Assembly: GCA_030549775.1 (NCBI GenBank)
Contig: CM060174.1
Location: 91,590,132-91,654,131 of the forward strand
DNA from: Tamarix chinensis
Taxonomy: Eukaryota > Streptophyta > Magnoliopsida > Caryophyllales > Tamaricaceae
Length of the DNA stretch: 64,000 bases
Reading direction: 5' to 3'
The position numbers and the translations under genes are program-made. Of the stretch, positions 31,613 to 44,079 are shown piece after piece; within the stretch, counting starts at the first letter, position 1, and each line of letters opens with the position of its first letter. Below the pieces are notes generated by a model. It had not been told where the DNA came from. It saw nothing but the letters and a program-made list of their open reading frames with translations, and did no database searches.

Positions 31613-32600
31613 TCATGATCTCTCTATCGAAGGAACATATTTTCCCATCTCAAAATATTTGAACACGTCCTTCCAACATAACCTCTCCTTTAGAGCATTA
31701 CGCTTTTTATTAAATGTATCCAAGATGATTTGATTACTCTCTTCACTCTTGGATCTATATAACCTGCTAAAAGAGGGAAAACAAGGAGTATGGTTAGCAT
31801 AAATAAAATCAAAGTAGTCCAAAGGCTTACCTTGTGTCTCATGGTTATCTCTAAGCAAAACAGGGGAATAAATGTTCAAAGATGGTCTATGATAGATGGA
31901 AGTGATAGTCTTGTCATCCATATTCTTCTCTTTGTTCACTTGATCCTCGTTTTGATGAGATTCTTCTTATACTTCTACAAGCTCTTCTTCCACTTGATCT
32001 TGCTTTTCAATGTTCTCCATGGGAACCTCCTCAACTAGCTCATCCTTACATTCAGATATGGCATCATCATACTCATAACTTTCAATTAAATTTGGAATTG
32101 AAGTACTAGAAAGCTCTTTTTGAGCTTGTAATTGATTGATCATGTTGACCACATAACCCATTTGATCCTCCAACATTGAAATCCTTTCATTGTGTCTAAT
32201 TTGACTTTGTATCAGTTGATTTTGCCCGTCTACCAACCGGTTTTGACCATTTGTCAGTGCTTCAAAAAGCTTATCCATTTTTTCTGAACTTGAGGGTTCT
32301 AAAACTGGAGAAAATTCTTATTGAGGATATTGATAATATTTTGAAACTTCATATTCGTGTGTGTAAGGGTCTTGATATGGCACTGAATAATGATCATTCA
32401 TCCCCCATCAGAAGTTAGATTGATACTTCCCTTCTGAATAGCATGCACTTGTATAGGGATCTTATCCTTGGAAACCATTGAAAGATTGAGCATTAGGTTG
32501 TGTCCATCCTCCTCCTCTCATAACTTGTGAATGGTAGGCATATGGATTTCCTTGTGTATGACACACTCCGCTTGTATTAATAACTCAGTAGCTGTAGCTA
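31613..32600 (-). pseudogene. Gag-like frames of the Tat/Athila-type relic
   Basis: Minus-strand frame 31967-32278 encodes a Gln/Asn-rich coiled-coil-like segment (NGQNRLVDGQNQLIQSQIRHNERISMLEDQ, shown here in two parts: NGQNRLVDGQNQLIQ and SQIRHNERISMLEDQ). This resembles the region after the zinc knuckle in Athila-type gag. 32280-32600 continues it upstream with several stops. Frame 31613-31939 (108 codons) contains YHRPSLNIYSPVLLRD and YFDFIYANHTPCFPSF; I do not recognise its function. No protease or reverse transcriptase follows. Confidence 0.5.
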
Positions 32601-32887
32601 CCTACGAGACAAGAGCAGTGATTTGGTTAAGTCTATCATCAAGATTACTCGAACTTACCTCATTTACTCTTGCACTAAGATTCATGCAAAGTTGTCCATA
32701 ACCAAAGGATCCTCTCATAGCCACATGAAAACACTAACACTTCAAAGGAAAAGGTTAAGAGCGAAACATAACACACCAAAAATCCTAAATAACCTAAAAC
32801 AAGATTAAAAGAAAAAACACAAAAACACAAAAATACTAAAAATAAAAACACACTAAAAATACTAGCAAATAAAGGTGAAGTTACCAA

Positions 32888-32905
32888 TCCCCGGCAACGG
32901 CGCCA
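32888..32905 (-). other. Primer-binding site, tRNA-Asp type
   Basis: The complement of TGGCGCCGTTGCCGGGGA. It is identical to the primer site of the Athila element at 48803-48820. Confidence 0.85.
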
Positions 32906-32952
32906 AAAATTGGTGTGGTCGTCTCTGATGCACGGGGATGGCTGATTGGAGC

Positions 32953-33020
32953 CGTTTCGCGTCCCTGAAACGTCCCCGGGATGGGAAACGACTCTGAAAC
33001 GCTGAAACGTGCGGGAAACG
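32953..33020 (+). other. Left subterminal GAAACG repeats of the hAT element
   Basis: Five GAAACG and one CGTTTC within 68 bp. Three CGTTTC copies lie near the right end (36994, 37019, 37027). Ac transposase of maize is known to bind AAACGG-type subterminal repeats, so these are candidate transposase-binding sites by analogy. Confidence 0.55.
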
Positions 33021-33949
33021 GCCGAAAAAAAAGACGTCAAAACGACGTCGTTTTGAATTAGGGTACCAGGCCAAACACGGCCTCCAGTGTTCCTTCCTGG
33101 CTGCCTCCTTCCCCCCATTCGATTCGAAATTTAGAAACCCTCCTCTCCCAGTCTCCTGCTCTTCTCTCCGGCTCTCCTCTACACGACGACGATGACGAAA
33201 AATCTCCTTCGCCATTGTTGTCGTTGTGCTCGAGCTCCAGCTGCCGCCGCTCGTTGTTGGAAGCAATAAATATCTCCGCTCATCCAGCGTCGCTCGTCGT
33301 CATTCGACCCGAGCAACCACCACCAACCACCGCCAATTCAGCCGTTGTCGCCGGTCGCTGCTCCCTGTCGGCTGTCGGTGCTTCACCCTGCTGTGCGGTC
33401 GTGAATCTCAAACCACAGCCAATAATCGAATGATATAATTAATTGTGGTTAGATAAATCCTCCTTTGTTTGATTTATAAATAGATAATTATTGTTATTGT
33501 ATTGCTTTAATTAATTGTGGTTAGATATTCTGTTCGCAATTGAAGCTAATAATCCATTAATTATATGCAGGTATTGCTTGTTCGGATTATGGTTATTGAT
33601 AATTCGGTGGTCTACGCTACGACTAATTCGTTGTTGATATCTGTCGTGTTGGTGTATTGCGGAGTTGGTGTGTTGCTGTGATCCAGTGCTATATCGCTAA
33701 CGTGTTGTTGCTTTTCGTTGTTGTTGTGTTGATAAGATTCGGTGTTGTGTTTCTGTGTTGATTCCGATTATTCGTTGCTGCTTTGGTTTGAATATTGGCA
33801 CAATTGGTATTGATTATTGGAATTGTGCTGTGATCCGATGCTGAGGTATTGTTTTGGTTATTAGAATTATGTTGTGATCCGGTGTTGTGATCCGGACTGT
33901 GGTATTGATTATTGGAATTGTGGTGTTATTTTGCTGCGACGGCCGTCTC

Positions 33950-36231
33950 ATGGCTTCTAGTGCTAGTGCCAGTGGTAGTGGCAGTGTTGGTGTTAGTGTA
34001 TCTTCTAAGGATGAAAGTGATAATCCTCTTTGGAAATATGTTACTAGAGGGGAAAAAACTAGCGGAGGGGGGACTATTTTATGGACTTGTAACTTTTGTA
34101 ATCAAACAAAGCAAGGAAGTTGCACTAGAGTAAGGGCTCATTTATTGAATATTCCTGAGAAAGGTATTGTAACTTGTAAGAAAGTGAGGATGGAGGATAA
34201 GATTGAAATGGAAAAGTTAGAAAAAGAGGTTGTGATAAGAGCCGATGATATGCTTCCAAAGAATGTGCCTTTACCTCGTTCAAGTGGTTCTAATTCAACA
34301 ATGGATATGTCTTTTTTTAGGAAGAGAAAGGTAATTGAGAACAATCCCATTAATAATGCATTCAATAGTCAAGCACGTAATGAATTAGATGCATTGATTG
34401 CTAGAATGTTTTACACTGGTGGTGTTCCATTTAATTTGGCACGGAATCCTTTTTTATGGAAGCTTTTACTTTTGCTGGTAACCATCATTTACCTGGTTAT
34501 GTTGCACCAGGTTATAATCGTTTGAGAACAAGTTTTCTTCAAGAAGAGAAGGCAAACATAGAGAGGTTAGTACAACCAATCAAGAAGACATGGAGGGAAA
34601 AAGGTGTTACTATTGTGTCTGATGGTTGGAGTGATCCACAAAGAAGGCCATTGATAAATTTTATTGCGATTTGTGATACGGGTCCTATGTTTTTAAAGGC
34701 CGTTGATGCTTCAGGTGAGATCAAAGATAAACACTTTATTTCTAAGTTGATAAAAGAAGTCATTGAGGATGTGGGTTATCAGAATGTTATACAAGTCATT
34801 ACCGATAATGCATCAAATTGTAAAGCGGCTGGTGAGATCATTGAACAGATTTATCCTAATATCTATTGGACTCCTTGTGTTGTTCATACTCTTGCATTGA
34901 AAAATATTTGTGCTGCAAAAAATGTAGAGAACAATATTGATACATATGAGGAGTGCCATTGGATAACTGAAATTTATGGAGATGCTATACAAATCAAGAA
35001 TTTTATAATGATGCATTCCATGACATTATCTATCTTCAATAGATTTTCTGCATTAAAGTTGCTTGCAGTTGCTGATACTCGTTTTGCTCAAGTTATTGTT
35101 ACCTTAAAGAGAATGAAGCTTATAAGATCTAGTCTTCAAGCAATGGTGATCAGTGAAGATTGGTTGTGTTATAAAGCTGATAATGTTGGAAAAGCAAGGT
35201 TTGTGAAAGAAAAACTCCTTGATGATTTATGGTGGGATCAAGTTGATTATATTCTTGAGTTCACACGACCTATGTACCATATGATTAGAGAGTGTGATGC
35301 TGATAAACCAACCCTTTACCTTATTTATGAAATGTGGGATACAATGATTGATGAAGTGAGAAATGCCATTTATAAACATGAAGGCAAGGAACTTGGAGAA
35401 ATATCTTCTTTTTTCAAGTAATATATGTCATACTCACAGCTCGTTGGACGAAAAGTAATACACCTCTTCATTGCTTGGCATATTCATTGAATCCAAGGTA
35501 ACCTTAACTCTCTAATTCAATAATCATTTTCAAATATTCCTTTGTTTCTTCAATTTGGCAATTAATATTTAGTTTATATTATTTTGTTGATTTTCTCATT
35601 TCAATGAAGGTATTATGGTGATGCTTGGTTAGATGCTAAATCAACTAGAGTTGCTCCTTCTAGAGATGATGAGATTTGTATCGAAAGAAACAAATGTTTT
35701 AGAAGACTTTTTCCTAGCCAAGAAGATTGTTCAAAGGTTAATTTGGAGTTTGCTAATTTTTCTCTTAAGTATGGTTCATTTGGAGAATTTGATTCTCTTT
35801 ATGATAGAGATGTTCTTGATCCAAAAGCTTGGTGGGGAGTTCATGGCTCAAGTGCACCATTGCTTCAAAATATTGCTCTTAAATTGCTTGGTCAAGTATC
35901 TTCTTCTTCATGTAGTGAAAGTAATTGGAGTACATATGGTTTCATTCATTCTATGAAGAGGAATAGATTGCTTCCTACACGTGCCGAGGATTTGGTGTTT
36001 GTTCATAACAATCAACGTCTTCTATCAAGAAAACTTCCACAATACAAAAAACAAAAATCAATGATGTGGGACATCTATGGTGATGATTGTAGTTCTTATG
36101 AAGACATTGCATTGCTTGATATCGCTTCCTTTTCTCTTGATGAACCCGAGTTGGAGGCGGTGATCTTTGAAGAAACAAATGTCGATGAGGATGAAGTAGA
36201 AGTAGTTGATGCCACTCATGAAGGAGAGTAA
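33950..36231 (+). pseudogene. hAT transposase, BED zinc finger type, frameshifted
   Basis: It would bind the transposon ends and cut and rejoin DNA. From the ATG at 33950: a Ser/Gly-rich start, then a BED finger (LWKYVTRGE, TCNFCNQTKQGSCTRVRAHLL), a basic segment, then DUF659 and the RNase H-like core with VSDGWSD and ITDNASNC (catalytic-type Asp), then HTLALKNI. The C-terminal hAT dimerisation region is at about 35810-36040 (WWGVHGSSAPLLQNIA, CSESNWSTYGFIHS, RAEDLVFVHNNQRLLSR). An intron fits at 35498-35609 (AAG/GTAACC to GAAG/G). A one-base loss in a T-run near 34448-34453 and another shift near 35419 break the frame, so it is probably inactive. Confidence 0.85.
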
Positions 36232-37068
36232 AATTGCTGAATATTTTATCTAGCTATTTTGAGTGTGTGGTTATTAGTAACTTAGTATGAAATTGAGATA
36301 TGTTTTGGTAATGTAAACTTTGAATATCCTTGTATAACTATTTTGGTTTAGTTATGTAAACTTTAAATTTCTATTTAAGACTAGCTTGGTTTGGTTATGT
36401 AAACTTTGAATTTCAATTTATGACTAAACTTGGTTTGGTTTGGTTATGTAATTATCTCATTTCATACTGTTTTGGATGCTCGTAAAATATTTTATACTTT
36501 TTATTACACTCTAGAATTTACCAAAAATGCAAAGAACTAGATTTTCTTGAAGTTTTTTTTATAACTTTCCTAACTTTGGAATATTCATTATTCAACTTTT
36601 AGAGTTTCCATAATATTTTCATCCATTTTTGTGCATTTGGTAATTTAATTGACATAAAAGATTATAATGCTGCATTTAGAAATAATATTAATAAATTTAT
36701 TATTATTTAAAATAGCAACAATATTTCTATAAACACAAAAAATTGTGGTTTTGTACTATATTAAGTCAATTGTTGTCAAGTAAAACTAATCTTAAATATT
36801 AACATATCCAAATAAAATAATTATAATAATAAATTATCCATATATTTGTTCATATTAGTTTTTTAATATTAGTGAATGAAATGGCTAAATTTTTTAATTT
36901 ATGTAAACTATCAAACGCTCATTTCTAATTTAAAAACATATATATATAAAAACATTTTATTATTATTATTATTTTGCTGTTTCCTGCCGTCCCCGTTTCC
37001 TGATTATTCGAAATTTGGCGTTTCCCCGTTTCTTCCCGTCCCCGTCCCCATGCATCCACGGTGGTCGT

Positions 37069-38759
37069 AGCCGACACTCAATTTAAACCCTCTTGTTGTT
37101 AATTGTAGCACTGGTAAATAAAGGTATCGTTCTATGTCGGGGATTGAGAGGACTCACCTCTATCTAACTAGCTTAAAAATAAAAATAAAAATAAAAATCC
37201 TAAATAACACAAAATAAATAAATAAATAAATACTAATGGGAGTTATAAAAATAAAAATAATAAAAGGAATAAATAAAATAAAATAAACTAATAATAATAA
37301 AAATAATGGGAAACAACAGATATGATAAATATGTTAGGGAAATCAAAATCCACCACTAGATTAGGTCAAAATATAATATTTATTTCTAAGTTATATTTTA
37401 ATCATGAGAAAGAGATCGACTAAGTTGTACACCAAAAGCAGGTCCATACACCTTTTATTACTTCCCTTAATTAATTAATACGACAAAGCGCCAATATTAA
37501 CCCTATTAAATATTAGCAGTATAGCAGCAACAAGCAGCTCCTATATTTAACTAGATTTAATGCATTAAGTATAATTGGAAGGTTGTCAATCTAAGTATCC
37601 AAACTAGTACACAAAGCATGGCTGGCTGTATTTCCTTTCCTTAACCCACACGTATCTAAACGTTTTACTCCTTGGTTAGAATCACAAAACTATTAGGTGA
37701 ATTATTATCTAACTTAGCTACAATTTATAAATATAAATTCTAGTATATTTATGAGGAAACCAGAACCAGGCATGCACCAAATAAATTATACTTGACAGAA
37801 TTATATATATAAACGATAACAATTAAAACAGAGTTAAGAAACAATATCATGAAACAAAGAAAATAAAATTATATCTCAAACCTTAATCCAGGGTTTCAAT
37901 CTATTCCCTAACAACAAATACTCAGCCAGCCATAATTATAGAATTAATTACACAGAAATATATATCTAAAATATAAATTAAAACAAGAGAAAGAAATAAT
38001 TGAAATTAATTTTAAATAAAATATCAAGAATTTATTTAGATAAAAATTAAATTTATCTGAAATAAATTATACCGGTATAAATTCTTCCCTCTTATTTTCT
38101 CTTTTCTTTGCCTTGGGTTTCCGTGCACTTAATTTATTTTTCTTTTTCTTTTTCAGACTAACGGTTGACCCTTCCTTCGTCGTACGTGCGCCGAGGCTTC
38201 GACCTGTGCGCCTCTCCTTCCGTGCGGCTGTCCTTTCTATCTGCAGCTCTCCTTCTTGACTGCCGCCTCTCATTGTTCCTCCTTCATTCTTTTCGTGTGG
38301 CTTTGCCGCTCTTCTCCTCTCTATTTTTTGTACTACCGCTCCCCTCTATTTATTTCGTGTAGTGCCTCGTAATTTTTTTTGTCGACCCTTTCTTTCCATG
38401 TCAGCCTTGCTGCGGCTGACTCTCTTTTTTTTCTTTACTGATCGTGCGGCCCGTTTGGTTCCTTTCGTCGTTCCCTGGCCTATGGGCCTTCGGCCTTTAG
38501 CCGTTGGTCAAAAGGTCCAATTCTTATTTTTTTTCTTTGATTTAAAAATAAAACCTACATAATAAAATTAAGTAAATATTAATAAATAATATTTTATTCT
38601 AAATTTACTTAATTTATATCATTTTAGTTTAAATAATAACATTCATGCAATTATTACCACTTAAGCATAAAACCATAATTATTCACCTATATTAGTTAAA
38701 TAAAATACTAAAAACTAAAATTATAAAGGCATAAAATGTGTCAAAATATGAACTTATCA
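37069..38759 (-). repeat. 5' LTR of the Tat/Athila-type relic
   Basis: About 1.7 kb. It begins (minus strand) TGATAAGTT and ends toward the primer site after the hAT insertion. It includes a pyrimidine-rich section on the + strand at about 38090-38560 whose short frames are low-complexity. No partner LTR remains for comparison. Confidence 0.6.
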
Positions 38760-39496
38760 TGGGGTTCCAGGGATAGTATGATGCCTTATTATTCCAATTA
38801 TTTTGCAAAAGTTATCAAATACTTCATTGTAAAATTCTAATCCATTATCAATCCTTAACTTCTTTACATTTCTTTCAACTTGATTCTCTGCCATAATCTT
38901 CCACTCAACAAAGAACTTGAAAGCTTCATCTTTATGCTTTAGAAAGTAAATATAGACGTACCTTGAATAATCATCTATTAAGGTAATAAAATAGTTAGCA
39001 CCTCTCTTTGAAGAAGTTCTTGAAGGCCCCCATAAATCTGCATGCATATAATCAAGTAAGCCCCTAGACTTACACATAATTGTGTTAAATTTTAACCTGT
39101 GAGCCTTTCCCATTGTGCAATGTTCACAAAACTCTAGGTCTTTAAGTTTCTGACTTCCAAATACACCTTTATTTTGCAAGATTTTTAAACCTTTGTCACT
39201 CACATGACCCATCCTGTAATACCACAGCATAGATGCATTCAAAGACTCACTGCCATCAATTTGAGAAACTGCCATAACTTCAGGTTCACTTTTGTGTAAT
39301 AGATACAGACCATTCTCCAACTTCCCCTTTAAGACAACCATTAAACCCTATATTACTTTCAGGATACCACTTTCAATTCTTACTTTAAATCCTTCTTTGT
39401 CCAAAACTTCTAGAGAAACAAGGTTTCTTTTTAACTATTGTTCATGCCTTACATTATTTAACTTGAAATCAAGACCTGTACCAGTTTTGATATAAA
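38757..39496 (-). pseudogene. Integrase N-part of copia A
   Basis: The minus-strand frame carries the GAG-pre-integrase zinc region (WYYRMGHVSDKGLKIL, CEHCTMGKAHRLKF) and the first half of the integrase core: LLDYMHADLWGP with the first Asp, YFITLIDDYSRYVYIYFL, and LRIDNGLEFYN with the second Asp. It ends abruptly at TIPGTP where the LTR relic was inserted. The catalytic Glu side lies at 31480. Confidence 0.85.
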
Positions 39497-39497
39497 C

Positions 39498-40490
39498 CTA
39501 TCCAATATCATTCATAGGACATGCTTGATTGTTTCCCATCAATACATGTCCTCCATAAGCATTTTCATATATACTGAATCTTGATTTATGAGGGCACGTA
39601 TGAAATGAGCTCCTTGAATCAAGCACCCATGCCTCACCTGTTGTATCTATGGACACCATCAACACCTCAAAACTATCATAACCATCTGAGACCACATTAG
39701 CATCACCCTTGTCTTGATACCGAGGTTGTTTCTTGCTCACTTAACCGGGTTTACCAATCTTCTCTGGACATTCCTTCTTGTAATGCCATTTCTTGTGGCA
39801 ATAGAAGCATTTTCTTAAATGTTTAGACTGAGATCTAGCTTGTGACCGCTGTCTTTTCCATTTCTTGCCTTCTCTTTTTTTTTCTGGTCTTCCCCTTACA
39901 TTCAATGATTCAGCAACACCATCATCCTTATTATGCAATCGCCACTTCATTTCTTTTGAGGCCAAAGAATTCATTACAACCTCAAGTTTCAACTCTTCAT
40001 GGCCATACATCATTGTGTCAACAAAATTTTCATATTTTTATGCTGGTAAAGAATTCAGTAAAATGATTGCAAGATCTTCATCACTTACCTTTACTTCAAT
40101 ATTTTCCAAGTCTAAAACTACCTTATTGAAGCCATCAAGATGGTCTTCAAGACTCTTGTTTTGTTTCAGCAAAACCTTCTTTGATAAGGACTTTATCATG
40201 TAAAGGTTTTCCAACTTAGTCCATACCCCTACAGTAGTTGTCTCCTTTGATACTTCTATAAGAAATTTATCTCCCAAACACAAAATAATGTCACTATATG
40301 CCCTTTCTTCTATTGACACAGACTCCTTTTCTTCCCTCTCTTCTATTTTATCCTTCATCTTCCCTTTCTTGTCCTATAAAGCACTTAGAAACCCCTATGA
40401 CACAAGAAGTGCTCTCATCTTTACTCTCCATAAGCCAAAATCATTCTTTCTAGCAAATTTCTCAACATAAAATTGAGTAGAGGCCATCAT
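39498..40490 (-). pseudogene. Gag, zinc knuckle and protease of copia A
   Basis: Gag starts at ATG 40490 (minus) and has at least two stops in its first 40 codons and a further break near 40036. The zinc knuckle (CFYCHKKWHYKKEC) keeps its Cys/His ligands. The protease motif is WVLDSRSSFHTC, so the expected DSG triad reads DSR. All parts are in the normal order for Ty1/copia. Confidence 0.8.
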
Positions 40491-40496
40491 TTGAAT

Positions 40497-40516
40497 CGCA
40501 GGGCTCTGATACCAAT
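40497..40516 (-). other. Primer-binding site of copia A, tRNA-Met type
   Basis: The minus strand reads TTGGTATCAGAGCCCTGCG directly inside the 5' LTR. It matches the plant initiator tRNA-Met primer site. Confidence 0.85.
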
Positions 40517-41018
40517 TGTTGGGATATACAAAGTTAAGCATAGCTAATCAAGACATCACCTTTAGCCCTCAATAATGCACTACTCTTTGATTTAAAATAG
40601 AAAAGAATAATTCTCATTTAATCTATGCAATACACTAAGCAATCTTATGTAGAAAATATGAGATCTTGAATTAAGACTAACTAGAAGAAAGCTGAGGAAC
40701 AAAGCAATCGAAACAGAATTAGAGGAAAGAAACTTAGGATAATTTTGAACTGATCACCAAAAGGAAGTTTATTAGTTGTGATTGTGTATTACAATTAAAC
40801 ATACCTGGATTATTTATACACAAAGGATCATAGGAATCTCAGGTTACACATTACACGTGTGCATGCCCCTCTTATCTTTTCTAATAACCTGAAAATATCC
40901 TCTTCTAAATGCCTAATAATCATCCTAAGCATAAGAAATAGTTATAGGATGATTAACGGCTAGTATGTATCTTTCAAAATCTATTATCCTTAAGTACAAA
41001 ATGTAGACATATTTAACA
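40517..41018 (-). repeat. 5' LTR of copia A
   Basis: 502 bp. On the + strand it starts TGTTGGGATAT and ends ATATTTAACA, followed by GTTAA. Confidence 0.88.
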
Positions 41019-41233
41019 GTTAACAGCGAGCTAAGTAATCCATCAATTGAATTTGGGGCTGGCTAGCCGTGCTAAATCATCTATTATGTTTTTATGTGTT
41101 TGGTTAGTGGTGTTGTAGGAATATATGTATCATTTGATCCCAACCAAATTTAGGAATATGATCTTTTAAATATATATATATTAGGTTTCATTACAAGGCA
41201 AAAATAAATAATTCATTGACTCTTATGTTCAAT
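41019..41233. other. Spacer between copia A and copia B
   Basis: 215 bp of probable former B3-gene downstream sequence, followed by AT-rich DNA. Nothing else seen. Confidence 0.5.
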
Positions 41234-41454
41234 TGTGAAGATGGAAGAAAGGATTGAAATGATTAAAGTGAAATGAATTTGTGTTATTCATAAAACTTGA
41301 GTGTGTATTACACACTAGGTATATATAGGAATCATATACATCTTTTGAGCTAACGATTGAAAGCTCATTAACATAATCTAATTCTCAATAATTTATAGAA
41401 TAACATAATGTAAATGTATACAACTAACTGTATGTATGTACATATATTTCTACA
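41234..41454 (-). repeat. 3' LTR of copia B
   Basis: 221 bp, ends TATATTTCTACA on the + strand. Confidence 0.85.
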
Positions 41455-41689
41455 CCCCCTGCCCCCGCATCAACTTGGATTTCAAGGATCAAGGATAAGA
41501 CCCAAATTGGAGGTAAAGAACTTGTGTTTAACTTCATTGTAAACAAGCTGTAAGGATGTCTTGATGTAAGGTGTATGAATGAACCTAGAGGCAAATTTTT
41601 CTCTAATCAATCAATCCTCAAATGTTTTGTTCATTTGTGGTGAACGATATTGGAAGCAATTTGTGTGGAAGATTTGTTTCCATAATGAA

Positions 41690-42909
41690 GAGGAATAGGG
41701 AGAGGGATATAAACTTTTAAATTTGAGAGAAGACTCACTAACCAAACCAGTTCACTAGCAGCATGTGACATTCTCCAATTTTTTCTAGTTCCATTAATAT
41801 TTGGAGGCTATTTTTTGATGAGTGAAGTCTCATATAGCATGCAATAGCCAATCAAGGAATGCCCAATGAGCCCACATACTTCCTAATCTGCATCAAAGTA
41901 AACTTGAAATGAAAGCAGAGCAAAGGTTGAGTAGAAAAGTGCCTAGATTGATGGTTCCCTTTAAGTAACAAACAACACGGAGAGTTGTTTACATGTAAGG
42001 AATTCAAGGGGAAGTAAGGAGTTAACTATTTTTTTGGAAAACATAAGAAATTTCCAAGTGAGTAAGGTTGAGATATAAAAGTTTAATAATCAACCGCTTA
42101 TAAGATTCTGAATATGATAATTCATCTCCATCAACATGATTTAACTTAGTTCATTTAGGAAATGAAACTAGTGCTTTCTTGTAATCAATGAGACTAGCAT
42201 CTAAAAGAAGATCTAAAATGTATTTCCTTTGATTAAGGATATTTCCCTCCAAAATTCTAGCAACTTCAAACCCTAAGACGTAATGAATGAGACCAAGATC
42301 TTTAATTAAAAACTTTGTATAAAGGTTAACCTTGATGTGAGAAATATGAGCTTGATTATCTCCAAGGATAAGTAAATCATCGACATAGACAATAATGATA
42401 ATGAAAATATCAACATGCACCCTTATGAATAGAGAGTAATATTAAATAGATTGTTGAAAATCTTTATATGGTAAGAAGGCAGTTAACTCCTTATTCCATT
42501 ATCGTGAAGCCTATTTAAGACCATATAGGGAACACTAGATCTTGCACACATATTCATAAGGGACATCATAACCTTCAGTAGGTTTCATATAAATTTCTTC
42601 ATCTATAAAACCATGAAGAAAAGCATTGTTGATATCGATCCAATAGATGGGCCAAGAGCGAATGGTAGCTTGTGTAACAAAGGTTCTGATGGTGGTAAAT
42701 GGCCATGGGGGGAATTTATGTTTATAATCCTTCTCTTTCATTTGTGTGTACCCTGTGGAAACTAACTGAACCTTGAATATGTAAACACATCCATCTAGCC
42801 TAAATTTAACATTGTACACCCACTTAGAGCCTATATGCTTATCATGTGAAGCTAAAGTTGTGAGTTCCCATGTTTTATTTGATTCTAAAGCTGAGAGTCC
42901 TTTATTCAT
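41690..42909 (-). pseudogene. Reverse transcriptase and RNase H relic of copia B
   Basis: 42535-42909 gives SKWVYNVKFRLDG, DINNAFLHGFIDEEIYM (first catalytic region). 42151-42420 gives IIIIVYVDDLLILGDN (catalytic YVDD) and KFLIKDLGLIHYVLGFE. The RNase H is recognisable only in fragments between about 41700 and 41930, ending near a SELVW-like motif. A break separates the two reverse transcriptase parts near 42430-42530. Confidence 0.8.
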
Positions 42910-43399
42910 AATAAATATCCAACTAGGATAATTTTATGCCATTGTATAAGATGTTGGTTCATAAACTTACATAGTGGTATGAAGAGAAATCAAGTATTTA
43001 GGAGAATAATAAGATAAGTTGAATTTAATACTAAGTATTGTGCATAAGGTCGGGTTGGATAGATGAAATCATGGAATTTTTTGGGAATGATCCTAGACCT
43101 TTGTGACTTTTGATAAGGGGAATATCGGGAATTTGGTATTGAAGTGAAGCGATGTGCATGTTCTATTGATGAACATGATTAGTGGAAAGATACTGAGTTA
43201 GATAGAGAAGATGAAGACATTGATGCAGTATCAGATGACATAATAGGAAGGAAAGGATGAGCAGTTGGTGTCATGTATGAATTATGAATAGGCATAAGAG
43301 GAGTCCTTGGAAGGTACAAAGCACTATTTAAATCCACTAAAGAAAGATATATATGTGGATGAGAATTAGGTTTTCTAAAAGGACATATGTTCTCATGAA

Positions 43400-43760
43400 A
43401 TACGACAACCCTACTAAGAAAAGTAATATGAGACTTAAGATCGTATAATTTATATCCATGAGCATAAGGATAACCGAGGAGAATACATTTCTTGGCCTTG
43501 GAACCAAACTTATCACAATATAGGGACTTTAAGGCATAATATACTTTGATATGATCATAAGATGGAGACTTACCAAATAGGCACTCATAAGGTGTTTCCC
43601 ATTGTAAAATAGAAGATGACCAAAGGTTGATAAGATATATGGCATAAAGTATTATATTCCCCCCTAATTTTATAGGTAGTTGGGCATGAAACCTTAAGGC
43701 TTAGGTTGTATTTACTAGGTGTTTGTTCTTCCTCTCAATTGTTTCATTTTGTTTGGGATT
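43400..43760 (-). pseudogene. Integrase relic of copia B
   Basis: The minus strand shows, across frames, KQNETIERK, RALRFHAQLPIKF-like, PYECLFGKSPSYDH-like and YGCVCY-like motifs of the copia integrase C-terminal half. No intact frame remains. Confidence 0.6.
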
Positions 43761-44079
43761 TTTTGTTGTACTTTTTTGATGTATAATTATACTTTATTGG
43801 AAAAGAATAATGCATTGTTGTTAGAGTATCTCTATCTCATTATCATTCTTGATGATTTTCATGTGCATGTTGAATTGATTTTCAACAATAATGATAAAAT
43901 TGGAGATGATAGAGGGTACATGTTGCTTGTTTTGTAAAAAAAAAACAAATAACCAAGTCACCTGAGAATGATCATGCACAATTGAAAAAGAATATATACA
44001 AGGCTCCAATGATGTAAGGTTTTTTGTATGGTCCCCATAAGTTAGATTCCATTAATGGCTCATTTTTTGATTCTATAAT

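Larger units (their letters stand above)
32923..37060 (+). mobile_element. hAT-superfamily DNA transposon, 4138 bp
   Basis: The 8-bp TSD GTGGTCGT is present on both sides (32915-32922 and 37061-37068). The ends are imperfect inverted repeats: GATGCACGGGGATGG near the left end pairs with GATGCATGGGGACGG on the complement of the right end (13 of 15), while the outermost four bases differ. It encodes a BED-finger/hAT transposase on the + strand (33950-36231), disrupted by two frameshifts. It landed in the last bases of the LTR next to the primer site of the host relic. Confidence 0.88.
31488..38759 (-). mobile_element. Truncated Tat/Athila-type LTR element inserted in the copia A integrase
   Basis: On the minus strand it starts TGATAAGTTCATATTTTG at 38759, the start form also seen in the Athila LTRs at 47417 and 56115. 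Its LTR runs to about 37069 with the last bases beyond the hAT insertion. It is followed by a primer site complementary to tRNA-Asp (TGGCGCCGTTGCCGGGGA, 32888-32905). Downstream are gag-like frames. There is no pol and no 3' LTR before the copia sequence resumes at 31487. A few copia codons are also lost there, and no TSD matches the pentamer at 38760-38764. The left end was therefore deleted, and whether the parent was autonomous cannot be told. Confidence 0.7.
29553..41018 (-). mobile_element. Ty1/copia retrotransposon A, broken and nested
   Basis: Two LTRs starting TGTTGGGATAT on the + strand bound the element: 29553-30023 (3' LTR) and 40517-41018 (5' LTR). The flanking pentamers are ATTAA and GTTAA, a near-perfect TSD. 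On the minus strand the order is 5' LTR, tRNA-Met primer site, gag, zinc knuckle, protease, integrase, reverse transcriptase, RNase H, 3' LTR, which is the Ty1/copia order. The integrase is split by a 7.3-kb LTR relic (31488-38759) that itself holds a hAT transposon. The reverse transcriptase has lost its middle part including the YVDD region. It cannot be autonomous. The two LTRs differ by many substitutions and small indels, so the insertion is old. Confidence 0.88.

Noticed and set aside
33215..33438. 70-72-codon + strand frames near the left end of the hAT element
   Set aside because: Ser/Arg/Ala-rich, overlapping in two frames, upstream of the real transposase start; probably untranslated leader.
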